In this document: in pieces, positions 10,025 through 18,656 of the stretch | Layout: each line of letters begins with the position of its first letter | Position numbering within the stretch: the stretch's first letter is position 1 | Assembly (NCBI RefSeq): GCF_004331075.1 | Contig: NZ_SJNX01000007.1 | Span: 62,001 to 126,000, forward strand | DNA: 64,000 nucleotides | Direction: 5' to 3' | Source: Acinetobacter brisouioides | GTDB lineage: Bacteria; Pseudomonadota; Gammaproteobacteria; Pseudomonadales; Moraxellaceae | Program-made: the position numbers and the translations under genes | Notes under the pieces: generated by a model | Told to the model about the DNA's origin: nothing | The model's input: only the letters and a program-made list of their open reading frames with translations | The model's database searches: none

Positions 10025-10104
10025 ATAAAATCCTGATGCTGGCTATTTAGTTTTTTCAAATTCTTGTTACACTACTTGGCATAACAATGGGACTGGAAAT
10101 AATT

Positions 10105-10362
10105 ATGTCAGACGATATCAGTTTAGAAGAACGTAAAGTGATTTACCGTGCACGTCGTGGATTGAAAGAAATTGATGTCTATTTTGATCCTTATGTTCGA
10201 CAATATTATTTACAGGCGAGCCCTGAAGAAAAGGCTTTATTTGCAGAGTTAATTGATCAGGAAGATCCAGATTTGCTGGATTGGTTTATGGATGTTGGTG
10301 AGCCACCACGTGCCGAATTAAAAGAATTAATTATCAAGCTCAAGCATTATGTTCACCAGTAA
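10105..10362 (+). CDS. sdhE: FAD assembly factor SdhE
   Basis: Small protein of 85 residues that promotes covalent attachment of FAD to flavoproteins such as SdhA. The conserved RGxxE motif is present in the N-terminal part (RARRGLKEIDVYF), followed by the acidic helical C-terminal region ending with DWFMDVGEPP. The frame is open from ATG 10087, but ATG 10105 gives the usual family length and keeps the purine-rich GGGACTGGA as ribosome binding site. It overlaps the next gene by 14 bases, the same pairing as sdhE-ygfX in E. coli. Confidence 0.9.
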   Translation: MSDDISLEERKVIYRARRGLKEIDVYFDPYVRQYYLQASPEEKALFAELIDQEDPDLLDWFMDVGEPPRAELKELIIKLKHYVHQ

Positions 10363-10765
10363 TTTAAGTTTTCAGTTAAAGCCAAGCAAAGTTGCTTGGT
10401 TTTTTCAATTTGGGGGATATAGCTTGTTGATGTCGCTCTGTTATTTGACATTGGTCTGGTATATTGCCGCATTCGTTGGTTTGATGGCATTACTGGCATG
10501 GTATGTCTTTATGAAACAACGGCAGGTCGTTGCATTTGCACAATTAAAAGCAAATGAATGGACAGTTAAATATACAATGACATCTCAGATTCAGCATTTG
10601 ACTTTAAAGAAATTACTGGATCACGAGATTTATATTGTGCTGTATTGGCAGGAACAGTCGCAGCGGTGTGTTGTTTGGAGAGATCAACTTGCTTTACAGG
10701 AATGGAAACAACTAAAAGTTTTAGCAAAGCTGCATCGTACAAGTGTATCCATAATGACAGACTGA
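10349..10765 (+). CDS. YgfX/CptA-family inner membrane protein
   Basis: Protein of 138 residues with two hydrophobic segments near residues 20-55 and a soluble C-terminal half rich in W, Q and K. Its start lies within the end of sdhE, so the two are translationally coupled. The pairing with sdhE and the topology match YgfX (CptA), the membrane partner encoded next to sdhE in many gammaproteobacteria. Sequence similarity in this family is weak, so the call rests mainly on context and topology. Confidence 0.7.
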   Translation: MFTSNLSFQLKPSKVAWFFQFGGYSLLMSLCYLTLVWYIAAFVGLMALLAWYVFMKQRQVVAFAQLKANEWTVKYTMTSQIQHLTLKKLLDHEIYIVLYWQEQSQRCVVWRDQLALQEWKQLKVLAKLHRTSVSIMTD

Positions 10766-10785
10766 GCCTGAATATGGATGAATCT

Positions 10786-11226
10786 TTATTTTGATGACTT
10801 TTGCTGTCCTGCAAGTTGCTGCTCAAGTAGTTTGATTTGCTGCTGTTTGAGTTCAATCATTCGATCAGCATCGGTATGTTGAGCTTTGAGTGTTGCTTCT
10901 TGCTCTTTTAACTGTTGTTGAATATCTTCAAGTTTGGAGACTTCTTCTTTAGCCAAAGCAGGATTTTGCGGTATCGGCTGTTTAAGTGTCTCATCATTCA
11001 CAAGTGATTTAGGTTGTTCAGTATGTGCTTCAGGTGTTACCGCTGGTTCTGAAACAGGTCGGGCTATAGGGGGTGCCTGGGTTTTTTGGTGTACGGTTAC
11101 TTGTTGGGTTGCTGGAGTGGGACGATTTACAAACCATGATTGCCACACAAATACGCCTGCACAAATGGCAAAAAGGACGCCAATAAGAATCCAAAGTAAT
11201 AAAGAATTTGATTTATTTGTTTTCAT
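10786..11226 (-). CDS. Membrane-anchored coiled-coil protein of unknown function
   Basis: Not recognised by name. The 146-residue product has a short basic N-terminus and one transmembrane helix (residues 9-32, ending near WFVN). A proline/threonine/alanine-rich linker follows at residues 35-90. The C-terminal coiled coil (residues 90-140) is rich in Q, E, K and L and includes two LKQQQIKLLEQQL-like heptads. It is probably a periplasmic stalk anchored in the inner membrane. It is the last gene of a minus-strand run with the yheV-like gene and prlC, and it converges on ygfX. Confidence 0.7.
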   Translation of the reverse strand: MKTNKSNSLLLWILIGVLFAICAGVFVWQSWFVNRPTPATQQVTVHQKTQAPPIARPVSEPAVTPEAHTEQPKSLVNDETLKQPIPQNPALAKEEVSKLEDIQQQLKEQEATLKAQHTDADRMIELKQQQIKLLEQQLAGQQKSSK

Positions 11227-11258
11227 AATCGGGTCAATTAATGATTTGATGGGTTGGA

Positions 11259-11459
11259 TTATCGTGGGCGAAATTGAATTACGCCCACGTCATCAGCGAC
11301 AGCTGGAGTTTCTGGTTGATCGATATGGGTTGGTCGATTTTCACTGTAACCACATTCGATGCATTCAATCCATTCATGTTCATTTTCAGTTAGCATGATG
11401 ATACGGTCTAACGCTTCACATTTCGGACATTTCGCGCCTGCAATGAATCGTTTTTTCAT
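11259..11459 (-). CDS. YheV-family zinc-ribbon protein
   Basis: Small 66-residue protein with Cys11, Cys14, Cys33 and Cys36 in a CxxC-x18-CxxC zinc-ribbon layout, followed by GYSENRP. Length, motif and start (MKKRFIAGAKCPKC) fit the YheV family of putative metal-binding proteins, whose role is unknown. It lies just downstream of prlC on the same strand, a common association in gammaproteobacteria, and is probably co-transcribed with it. Confidence 0.85.
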   Translation of the reverse strand: MKKRFIAGAKCPKCEALDRIIMLTENEHEWIECIECGYSENRPTHIDQPETPAVADDVGVIQFRPR

Positions 11460-11504
11460 AGGATGCTACCTTAAACCATGAGTCATGAATTTTGAGTGCA
11501 TAGT

Positions 11505-13556
11505 TTAAGCGTTTTTAGGCGCTTTCGTCCAACCCTGATGGCGTAATAACGCATCAATTTTAGGTTCACGACCACGAAAATGTACGAAGGCATCCAAAGC
11601 TGTATCTTGACCACCCACAGCTAAAATGGCTTTACGAAAATCATTTCCTGTAGAAGTGTTAAAAATACCTTCATTTTCAAAACGGTCAAAAGCATCACTG
11701 GCTAACACCTCTGCCCATTTATAAGAATAGTAACCCGCAGCATAGCCACCCGCAAAAATATGGCTAAAACTATGCTGGAAACGGTTATACGGTGTAGTTG
11801 GTAAAACTGCAATCTTCTGGCGAATGTGGTTGAGAGTCTCTTGGATTTGCGGTGTGCTTAATCCAGGGGTATGTTGATGAATTTCTAAATCAAACAGGGC
11901 AAACTCAAGTTGACGTAAAGTCTGCATGCCTGATTGGAAGAAGCGTGCATCAAGCAATGCGTTTAATAAATCCTGTGGCAAAGTTTGTTTAGTTTCAACA
12001 TGTTCACTGATCAGATCTAGGCTGGCTTTGTCCCATGTCCAAAACTCCATAAACTGGCTTGGCAATTCTACTGCATCCCATGCCACGCCATGTGTTCCAG
12101 CGACAGAAATATTATCCACTTCGGTCAGCAGATGATGTAAACCATGTCCAAACTCATGAAATAGCGTGGTAACTTCATCATGAGTGAGTAACGCTGGCTG
12201 TTCACCAACAGGCGGGGTAAAATTACATACCATGTAGCAAATCGGTTTTTGTAACGCAGTTGCAGTTTGCATGCGGGAACGGAAACCGCTCATCCATGCA
12301 CCACCACGCTTACCACTGCGTGCATAGAGGTCTAAATAAAAACCACCAACGATTTGTCCTTTGTCTTCGATTTCAAAATAACGCACGTCAGATTGCCAGA
12401 CTGGCGCAGCGCGTTCCTGAATCTGAATACCATATAAGCGCTGTACGATTTCAAATAAGCCTTGAACGACTTTTGGCGCAGGGAAATAAGGCTTTAATGC
12501 TTCTTGGGATAGGTTGAATTGCTGTTGTTTAAGTTTTTCTGAATAGAAACTGCTGTCCCAAGGTTGTAGTTCTTCAATCCCATCTTGCTGGGCAATGGCT
12601 TTGAGTTCCGCAATTTCTTGCAAGGCGGGTGTACGGGCATGCTCAGCCAGTTCATTTAAGAAGTCAAAAACGGTCTGAACATTTGGTGCCATTTTGCTGG
12701 CGAGTGAATACGTGGCATAATTTTCAAATCCGAGCAATTGTGCCATTTCCTGACGCAGGCTCAAAATTTCCTGCATGATTTCAGAGTTGTCAAATTCAGT
12801 ATGCTCGAATTGTTCAGACGCACGTGTGGTATAGGCTTTATATAGCTCTTCACGTAAAGCACGATCTTGAGCATAAGTCATAATTGCAAGATAAGATGGA
12901 AAATCCAGTGTAGCGACAGGCTGGTCGAGTTCACGCTGCTGACCGTATTGTTTCAGCAGGGCAATACTGCTGTCTGGTAACCCTTTGAGTTGTGCTTCGG
13001 TTAGAGGTTTGAAATAGGCTTGGGTTGCATCTAGCACATGGTTGGAAAAGTCTGAAGCAAGCTGTGACAAACGTGCTGAAATTTCCGCATAGCGCTGTTT
13101 AGCTGCACCTTCAAGTGCAACACCTGATAGTTTAAAGTCGCGTAAGCCAAGTTTAATGGCACTTTGTTGTGCAGCACTTAAACTGGAAAATTCGCTGCGG
13201 TCATGTAAATGCTGATAAGTTTGGTATAACGCTGTGTGTTGACCGAGCTGTGTATAGTATTCGCTTAATGCAGGCAATAGTGACTGATAGACTTCACGGG
13301 TTCCAGCATTACTCATCACTGCATTTAGATGAGATAAGATACCCCAAGATTCGCTTAGATTATTTTCAAGCGTGTCCATTTGTTGGAGTACCTGAATTTG
13401 AGCATTAAAATCATCAGGAACTTGAGTCAGCTCAAGAAGAAACTTTAACCCTTCTTGGATATGTTGTTGAATCTGTATTTTTAGGGTGTCGAGTCGAATC
13501 TGGTCGAATTCTGGAACAGGAAGGATTGCTTGTTGTAATGTCATTGTCTGAGCCAT
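11505..13556 (-). CDS. prlC: Oligopeptidase A (M3 family metallopeptidase)
   Basis: Cytoplasmic zinc endopeptidase that degrades short peptides, including cleaved signal peptides. The 683-residue product is full length for PrlC. The zinc-binding HExxH motif is H467-E468-F-G-H471. The C-terminal region shows FSHIFAGGYAAGYYSYKWAE, a conserved substrate-binding stretch of M3 peptidases. It is the first gene of the minus-strand prlC, yheV-like, coiled-coil run. The 303-base gap upstream separates it from rnr. Confidence 0.95.
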   Translation of the reverse strand: MAQTMTLQQAILPVPEFDQIRLDTLKIQIQQHIQEGLKFLLELTQVPDDFNAQIQVLQQMDTLENNLSESWGILSHLNAVMSNAGTREVYQSLLPALSEYYTQLGQHTALYQTYQHLHDRSEFSSLSAAQQSAIKLGLRDFKLSGVALEGAAKQRYAEISARLSQLASDFSNHVLDATQAYFKPLTEAQLKGLPDSSIALLKQYGQQRELDQPVATLDFPSYLAIMTYAQDRALREELYKAYTTRASEQFEHTEFDNSEIMQEILSLRQEMAQLLGFENYATYSLASKMAPNVQTVFDFLNELAEHARTPALQEIAELKAIAQQDGIEELQPWDSSFYSEKLKQQQFNLSQEALKPYFPAPKVVQGLFEIVQRLYGIQIQERAAPVWQSDVRYFEIEDKGQIVGGFYLDLYARSGKRGGAWMSGFRSRMQTATALQKPICYMVCNFTPPVGEQPALLTHDEVTTLFHEFGHGLHHLLTEVDNISVAGTHGVAWDAVELPSQFMEFWTWDKASLDLISEHVETKQTLPQDLLNALLDARFFQSGMQTLRQLEFALFDLEIHQHTPGLSTPQIQETLNHIRQKIAVLPTTPYNRFQHSFSHIFAGGYAAGYYSYKWAEVLASDAFDRFENEGIFNTSTGNDFRKAILAVGGQDTALDAFVHFRGREPKIDALLRHQGWTKAPKNA

Positions 13557-13821
13557 AAATATAAAATATATTGCTAGATTTAAGGTTTAGGATGGAGGAA
13601 ATCAAGGGGAACTTTGTCTGTTATAAACTTATATCCACAAATTTAGTTTATTTGAGTTGAATAAAGATATGTTTGTGGGAGATTCAAGCATAATGGGAAT
13701 CTGTTTAGCCTGAATGTTAAGCAATGTGGTCTTTAATACAGTGACGCTAAAATAAAGAGAAACTTTAAAATTTACTTCTTAATCAAAACAGCTTGTTCTT
13801 TTGAGTGTTTATAAGTGAGAG
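13557..13821. other. Non-coding gap between prlC and rnr
   Basis: A/T-rich stretch with no credible open frame or RNA gene on either strand. It should hold the prlC promoter, which would read leftward, and it ends at the rnr terminator. I could not pick a promoter with confidence. Confidence 0.5.
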
Positions 13822-13852
13822 AAAAAGTAAAAGAGCCGAAGCTCTTTTACTT
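13822..13852 (-). terminator. Terminator of rnr
   Basis: A perfect 12-bp stem (13825-13836 with 13841-13852) encloses a tetraloop that reads TTCG on the minus strand, an especially stable loop. On the minus strand it is followed by TTTCTCTC. It lies 8 bases after the rnr stop. Confidence 0.9.
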
Positions 13853-13859
13853 AGATAGA

Positions 13860-16307
13860 TTAGTCCTGCCGAGATTTAGCGTTGGCTTTTTTCTTCTTCA
13901 CTTTATCTTTTTTCTTTGCTTTTTCTTTGCTTTTGGTCTCAGCTTTGCCAGAGGGTTTCTTGTCCGATTTTTTGTTGTAAGTGGCGTTAAGCTTACTTTT
14001 TTCTTTTTTCTTACGAACAGGCTGCTCACCATCTTGCTGCTCTGTTGTAACTGCAGTCACCTGACTATTAAAGACTTGCTCCTGTACCTCTCGTACAACA
14101 GGTTTTGTGGCACGTGGGGCACGGCTGCGAATGGCGCGACCTGCATGGCTAATTTGCTTGAGTAATTCAAAGTCAATTTTACGTTCTGCAAGATTCACGC
14201 CAGCGACTTTAATATTGAGCTCATCACCTAAACCAAAAATTTGACCACGGTTTTGCCCAATTAAAGTTTGGCTAGCAGGATCATAGATGAAGAAATCATC
14301 ACCGAGTTGGCTAATGTGAATCATGCCATCGACATATAGATCTTTAAGTGTGACAAATAAACCAAATTCAGTGACTGCACTGATGATGCCAACAAACTCT
14401 TCACCCAAATGCTGTTGCATATAATGACATTTCAGCCATGTGGTGACGCTACGCGATGCTTCATCAGCACGGCGTTCAGTTTGTGAGAAATGCTCACCAG
14501 CATCATCGAGAGCAGCGCCAGACAAGGCATACTTTTTCTGATGCAAATGTGCTTTGATCGCGCGGTGCAATAACAGGTCAGGGTAGCGGCGAATCGGTGA
14601 GGTAAAATGAGTATAGGCCTCATATGCCAGACCATAATGCCCTGCATTTTTTGCGCCGTAGAAGGCTTGCATCATAGAGCGCAATAACACGGCATGAATG
14701 CTGGGTGCATCAATACGGTCTTTGGTCGCCTCAATGACTTTCTGATAATCAGCTTGAGTTGGCTGTTCAGGGAAATGAATACCTAAATTCAGCAATTTGA
14801 CAAAGTCACGAACTTTTTTAATACGTGAGAATTCAGGTGCTTCATGTACACGGTATAACATTGGAATGTCATGTTCCAATGCATACTCGGCTGCTGCGAC
14901 ATTGGCAAGCAACATACATTCTTCAATCAACTTGTGCGCGTCATTGCGGCTACGCGGCAAAATTTCTTTGATTCCACCTAACTCATCAAAAGTCATGTAG
15001 GTTTCAACAGTTTCAAATTCCATGGCATGACGATCTGCACGCAAGTCTTTTAGGATTTGATAAAGCTGAAATAAGGTGTTAATGGATTTGTGAATTTCAC
15101 GGTTTTCAGGAATTGCTTGCGAATCACCTTCCAAATACTGGTTGACTTGGTTGTAGGTTAAACGCGCTTTAGAATGCATCACCGCAGGGTAGAACTCATA
15201 ACCCGTCACGCGTCCTGTACGAGAAAGTTTCAAGTCACAGACCATACATAAGCGGTCAACATGTGGATTCAGTGAACATAACCCATTGGAAAGCGCTTCT
15301 GGCAGCATTGGTAATACAAAATGTGGGAAATACACAGATGTGCCACGTTCCTGCGCTTCATGATCCAGAGGTTTTTCTAAACGCACATAATGGCTGACGT
15401 CTGCAATTGCGACCACCACACGATAGCCACCGCCTGAGCGTTTTTCTGCATAGACTGCATCATCGAAGTCGCGAGCATCTTCGCCGTCAATTGTCACTAA
15501 AGCTAAATCGCGCACATCGACACGCCCTTGGGTGTCTTTTGCCGAAGGTTCTTTAAAACTGGCTGCTTCTTGAAGAACATCTTCAGGGAATTCGTATGGC
15601 AACCCAAACTCTAAAATCGTTTGTGGAATAATAATTTCGGTATCAGCTTTGTCTGCCATCGACTGCACAATATGCCCTGTGGCAAATTCTTCGCGGGTCG
15701 GGTAAGTGTCGATTGCAACACGTAAGCTATTACCGACTTTGGCTTGAGCATGTTCGATGAGTTGCTTTTCCAAAGTAATCGGTTGATGGCTATTTGGCGT
15801 GTTAGGTTGAATGAAATATTCGCCCTCATGCTCGGCAACTTTACCAATCAACTGTTTGACCCGATGCTGTACAACCTCAGTAATATGTCCCCATGCCTTA
15901 CCTTTACGGTCAACTGAGGTTTGGCGTACCTTGACACGGTCACCATTAAAAACCAAACGTAACTCACGTTCAGGCAGAAGCAGATCATCTTGACCGTCAA
16001 TATGGGCTGAGCCTAAACCTTTACTGTTAATATAAACGGTGGCTTCGTAACTAGGTTGATCTTTAAGCAGTTGGAACTTTAAGCCGTCCTTGCCCAGTTG
16101 ACCATCGCGTACCATGGCACTCAATCGGTGACTGAGTGCTTCAATACTTTTTTCATCTTGCAGGTTAAAATGATCGACCAGTTCAGCATGTGATTGTGCT
16201 GTTTGTAGTTGTTCAAGGCTGGTTAAAATTAAAGTACGGCTAGGAATCGGATTGTCGTAACGTTCCGCTTCCGCTTTGGCTTCAGGATCGACCCAGTTTT
16301 TCATCAT
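13860..16307 (-). CDS. rnr: Ribonuclease R
   Basis: Processive 3'-5' exoribonuclease that degrades structured RNA. The 815-residue product has the N-terminal winged-helix and cold-shock domains. The RNB catalytic domain follows (VTIDGEDARDFDDAVY near residue 271, with the metal-binding aspartates), then an S1 domain (residues ~635-720). Last comes a lysine-rich tail of about 90 residues. The frame is open to 16343, but the tandem ATGATG at 16307 is preferred because AAGAAG lies about 9 bases upstream. The first in-frame ATG lacks a binding site. Starting at the second ATG (16304) is equally possible. It ends in a strong UUCG-loop terminator. Confidence 0.95.
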   Translation of the reverse strand: MMKNWVDPEAKAEAERYDNPIPSRTLILTSLEQLQTAQSHAELVDHFNLQDEKSIEALSHRLSAMVRDGQLGKDGLKFQLLKDQPSYEATVYINSKGLGSAHIDGQDDLLLPERELRLVFNGDRVKVRQTSVDRKGKAWGHITEVVQHRVKQLIGKVAEHEGEYFIQPNTPNSHQPITLEKQLIEHAQAKVGNSLRVAIDTYPTREEFATGHIVQSMADKADTEIIIPQTILEFGLPYEFPEDVLQEAASFKEPSAKDTQGRVDVRDLALVTIDGEDARDFDDAVYAEKRSGGGYRVVVAIADVSHYVRLEKPLDHEAQERGTSVYFPHFVLPMLPEALSNGLCSLNPHVDRLCMVCDLKLSRTGRVTGYEFYPAVMHSKARLTYNQVNQYLEGDSQAIPENREIHKSINTLFQLYQILKDLRADRHAMEFETVETYMTFDELGGIKEILPRSRNDAHKLIEECMLLANVAAAEYALEHDIPMLYRVHEAPEFSRIKKVRDFVKLLNLGIHFPEQPTQADYQKVIEATKDRIDAPSIHAVLLRSMMQAFYGAKNAGHYGLAYEAYTHFTSPIRRYPDLLLHRAIKAHLHQKKYALSGAALDDAGEHFSQTERRADEASRSVTTWLKCHYMQQHLGEEFVGIISAVTEFGLFVTLKDLYVDGMIHISQLGDDFFIYDPASQTLIGQNRGQIFGLGDELNIKVAGVNLAERKIDFELLKQISHAGRAIRSRAPRATKPVVREVQEQVFNSQVTAVTTEQQDGEQPVRKKKEKSKLNATYNKKSDKKPSGKAETKSKEKAKKKDKVKKKKANAKSRQD

Positions 16308-16530
16308 ATTGTATGGCTTCTTATCAGCAGATAGGTTTAGCATAAGTCATGCAGAAATAGACTGCACGTAAATCATTGCAAGAATGTGTTGAAATGTCAG
16401 TTTTTATGCGTGCAGAGTTAAGTACAAACAATTTTAACAAGAAAGCTGCCTAAAAAATCAGCGCGTTGTTTGAAATCGCTTAAAAAATAGGTGATTGAGC
16501 TAAAAAAATAGAAAAAATAGTAATCTTGAC

Positions 16531-16559
16531 TTGAAGAGCTGCGTTTTAGTTTGTATTAT
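16531..16559 (+). promoter_or_regulatory. Candidate promoter of the tRNA-Ser/tRNA-Arg cluster
   Basis: TTGAAG at 16531-16536 and TATTAT at 16554-16559 are 17 bases apart. The predicted start would lie a few bases before tRNA-Ser at 16573. This is a pattern match by eye. Confidence 0.55.
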
Positions 16560-16572
16560 TGCGTCCTGTTAC

Positions 16573-16662
16573 GGTGAGATGGGTGAGTGGCTGAAACCAC
16601 GTCCCTGCTAAGGACGCATACGGGTAACTGTATCGAGGGTTCGAATCCCTCTCTCACCGCCA
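16573..16662 (+). tRNA. tRNA-Ser (anticodon GCT)
   Basis: Ninety-base class II tRNA with GGTGAGA/TCTCACC acceptor stem, a long variable arm, GGTTCGAATCC in the T arm and an encoded CCA at 16660-16662. The anticodon GCT is at 16607-16609 in the loop CTGCTAA, so it reads AGC/AGT serine codons. It heads a cluster followed by tRNA-Arg after 9 bases. Confidence 0.97.
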
Positions 16663-16671
16663 TTTACTTAC

Positions 16672-16748
16672 GCGCTCATAGCTCAGCTGGATAGAGCACT
16701 TGGCTACGAACTAAGGGGTCGGGAGTTCGAATCTCTCTGAGCGCACCA
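16672..16748 (+). tRNA. tRNA-Arg (anticodon ACG), copy 1
   Basis: Seventy-seven-base tRNA with GCGCTCA/TGAGCGC acceptor stem, anticodon ACG at 16706-16708 and encoded CCA. A34 of ACG is normally deaminated to inosine by TadA to read CGU/CGC/CGA. It is identical in sequence to the copies at 16800 and 17658. Confidence 0.97.
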
Positions 16749-16799
16749 AGTAAATTAAATAGGCAGACGTAACATGCCGACATAGGCAAACAAGTATAT

Positions 16800-16876
16800 G
16801 CGCTCATAGCTCAGCTGGATAGAGCACTTGGCTACGAACTAAGGGGTCGGGAGTTCGAATCTCTCTGAGCGCACCA
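16800..16876 (+). tRNA. tRNA-Arg (anticodon ACG), copy 2
   Basis: Identical over all 77 bases to the copy at 16672, with encoded CCA. The spacer between copies 1 and 2 is 51 bases. A terminator follows directly, closing the Ser-Arg-Arg unit. Confidence 0.97.
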
Positions 16877-16888
16877 ACTTGATAAATT

Positions 16889-16911
16889 ACCGCTTTAAAA
16901 GCGGTTTTTTT
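16889..16911 (+). terminator. Terminator after tRNA-Arg copy 2
   Basis: ACCGCTTT at 16889-16896 pairs with AAAGCGGT at 16898-16905 and is followed by a run of Ts. It lies 12 bases after the tRNA. Confidence 0.85.
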
Positions 16912-16949
16912 ATGCCTGAAATTTATAAAAATAAACATCATATAAAAAT

Positions 16950-17549
16950 ATGAATCTCGTACTTTTTGATTTTGACCATACCATTACTCATACCGACAGT
17001 TTTGCACAATTTTTAAAATACTCATTGTCTTCTCGTCAACAATTCATTGGGGGCTTTCGGGTTGCATCGTGGTTTTTGGCATTTCGAGTGGGCTATGTGA
17101 GCGACCAGAAAATTCGCATGCGACTATGCCAAGTTGCATATAAAAACTATTCAGTCTAAAAACTAGAGCCGCAGTGACAGAAATTTTCTCAAACAGTTTT
17201 ACCGACTTTATTGCATGAGCATGCCTAAGAACAAATCACTTGGCATCAGCAGCCATATGAACAGATTGTGGTGGTATTTTCCTTCCTCTTTAGATGTGTG
17301 TTTAAGTAGTAGGGCATAGATCTGATTTGTAATCAGCTTCAAGTCCGAACGGTACGCTATACAGGAGAATTGCAGCAAGGTGATTGCTGTTATGCTGAAA
17401 AAGCCCGACGAGTGCAGCAGCAATATTGTCTGAGTGATTTTGATTTGGTCTATGCCTATGGAGATAGCCTAAATGACCATGCCATGTTGGCGTTGGCTGA
17501 TAAAAAATTTATCAGTAGCAGGAAATTTCCGATTAAGTTGTATTTTTAG
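16950..17549 (+). pseudogene. Broken HAD-IB family hydrolase gene
   Basis: The first frame (16950-17159) encodes a normal HAD-IB start, with the nucleophile motif DFDHT near residue 7, but stops after 69 codons. In a later frame ending at the TAG at 17549 the C-terminal half is readable. It includes YAYGDSLNDHAMLALAD, the motif III/IV region of the same family. In between, fragments such as HQQPYEQIVVVFS and SLDV occur in different frames. A complete gene of about 200 codons has therefore decayed by at least one stop and one or more frameshifts. It lies between tRNA-Arg copies 2 and 3 and is presumably inactive. Confidence 0.85.
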
Positions 17550-17632
17550 TCAATTAATGACTATTATTGCCTAATAACTATGCACTTGTAATCAATCTGT
17601 GAAAAAAGACTAGGTTTTTTAGAAAAACTGCG

Positions 17633-17638
17633 TATAAT
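17633..17638 (+). promoter_or_regulatory. Candidate -10 box of tRNA-Arg copy 3
   Basis: TATAAT at 17633-17638 lies 19 bases before the tRNA. The matching -35 region is weak (TAGGTT at 17611-17616, 16 bases away). It suggests that this copy is transcribed on its own. Confidence 0.5.
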
Positions 17639-17657
17639 GCCCATCCATCAAGACAAT

Positions 17658-17734
17658 GCGCTCATAGCTCAGCTGGATAGAGCACTTGGCTACGAACTAA
17701 GGGGTCGGGAGTTCGAATCTCTCTGAGCGCACCA
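17658..17734 (+). tRNA. tRNA-Arg (anticodon ACG), copy 3
   Basis: Identical over 77 bases to copies 1 and 2, with encoded CCA. The identity with copy 2 continues downstream for about ten further bases (AACTTGATAAA), which points to a duplicated segment rather than independent genes. It has its own -10 box and terminator. Confidence 0.97.
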
Positions 17735-17752
17735 ACTTGATAAAAATTAAAA

Positions 17753-17777
17753 AACCGCAATCAATGCGGTTTTTTTG
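17753..17777 (+). terminator. Terminator after tRNA-Arg copy 3
   Basis: AACCGCA at 17753-17759 pairs with TGCGGTT at 17765-17771, followed by Ts. It lies 18 bases after the tRNA and just before the stop of the convergent nitroreductase gene. Confidence 0.85.
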
Positions 17778-17796
17778 TGCCTACTGTTTTTGTGAC

Positions 17797-18459
17797 TTAT
17801 GCAAATGTTTTAAAACGATCAGCATCGTCCATAAATGCTTTTTCACCTGCTTCAGCTTCAATTGAACCAAACACCAACTGCGCACGTAATTTCCAGTGTT
17901 CAGGTACAGCAAATGTTTCTGCCACTTCCTGATCAATAATTGGATTGTAGTGTTGTAACGATGCGCCAATATTTTGTTCAGCTAGGGCTGACCAGACCGC
18001 AAATTGGGCAATCGCAGTTGAGTGCTCTGACCAAACAGGAAAATTATCAGCATATGCTGCAAATTGTTCCTGTAAGCCTTTCACTACATTTTGATCTTCA
18101 TAAAATAATACTGTGCCTACACCTGTGGCAAAGCTTTGAATTTTTTGCTGGGTTGCAGCAAAAGCCTCATTTGGTACAAGTTTGCGTAAGGTTTCTAATA
18201 CAATTGACCAAAAATTTTCGTGTGATTGACCAAATAAAATCACGGCACGTGAAGACTGAGAGTTAAATGACGATGGGCTGGCTTTGATGGCATTTTGGAT
18301 GAGTTGTTCAATTTCGGCAGGAGATTGGCTGAGGTTACGACCAATCGCATAAATTGAACGGCGTTTTTCTATGATCTCCAAAAAAGATAAAGGTGTGATT
18401 TCGGTTGGGGATTCGACAGGTTTATTGTTTAAACCAAAAAGTTTAGCAAAGAAAGACAT
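17797..18459 (-). CDS. Nitroreductase family protein
   Basis: Predicted FMN-dependent oxidoreductase of 220 residues. After a short N-terminal extension it shows the family start EKRRSIYAIGRNLSQSPAEI (residues 31-50) with the FMN-contacting arginine pair. The stretch SPSSFNSQSSRAVILFG follows at about residues 61-77, and the C-terminal half contains AIAQFAVWSALAEQNIGASL. The layout fits the Frm2/Hbn1-like subgroup, which is often linked to redox or lipid signalling. The substrate is unknown. It converges on the tRNA-Arg terminator and diverges from the next gene. Confidence 0.85.
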   Translation of the reverse strand: MSFFAKLFGLNNKPVESPTEITPLSFLEIIEKRRSIYAIGRNLSQSPAEIEQLIQNAIKASPSSFNSQSSRAVILFGQSHENFWSIVLETLRKLVPNEAFAATQQKIQSFATGVGTVLFYEDQNVVKGLQEQFAAYADNFPVWSEHSTAIAQFAVWSALAEQNIGASLQHYNPIIDQEVAETFAVPEHWKLRAQLVFGSIEAEAGEKAFMDDADRFKTFA

Positions 18460-18656
18460 ACAGTTATTCCCAAAATATGCGGTGCTTGAGATTTATTGTA
18501 TAGTTTTAAATTCGTGGTTAAATAATATATTTACAATTGAATGTTCTATTTATGCGATGATGAGAAAGCTGTTGCAAAATAGCACAGAGATTGATTTTAA
18601 AAGCTGAGGGGATTGTGGTCTAATAGCCATACTTTCTTGAGTATTTGCAGCATGTT

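Noticed and set aside
10934..11398. 154-codon plus-strand frame opposite the coiled-coil and YheV-like genes
   Set aside because: It is the complement of two better-supported genes and shows a cysteine/glycine-rich composition typical of antisense frames.
17160..17420. Separate small gene on the minus strand inside the HAD remnant
   Set aside because: The frame has no family content and lies within recognisable remnants of the hydrolase gene.
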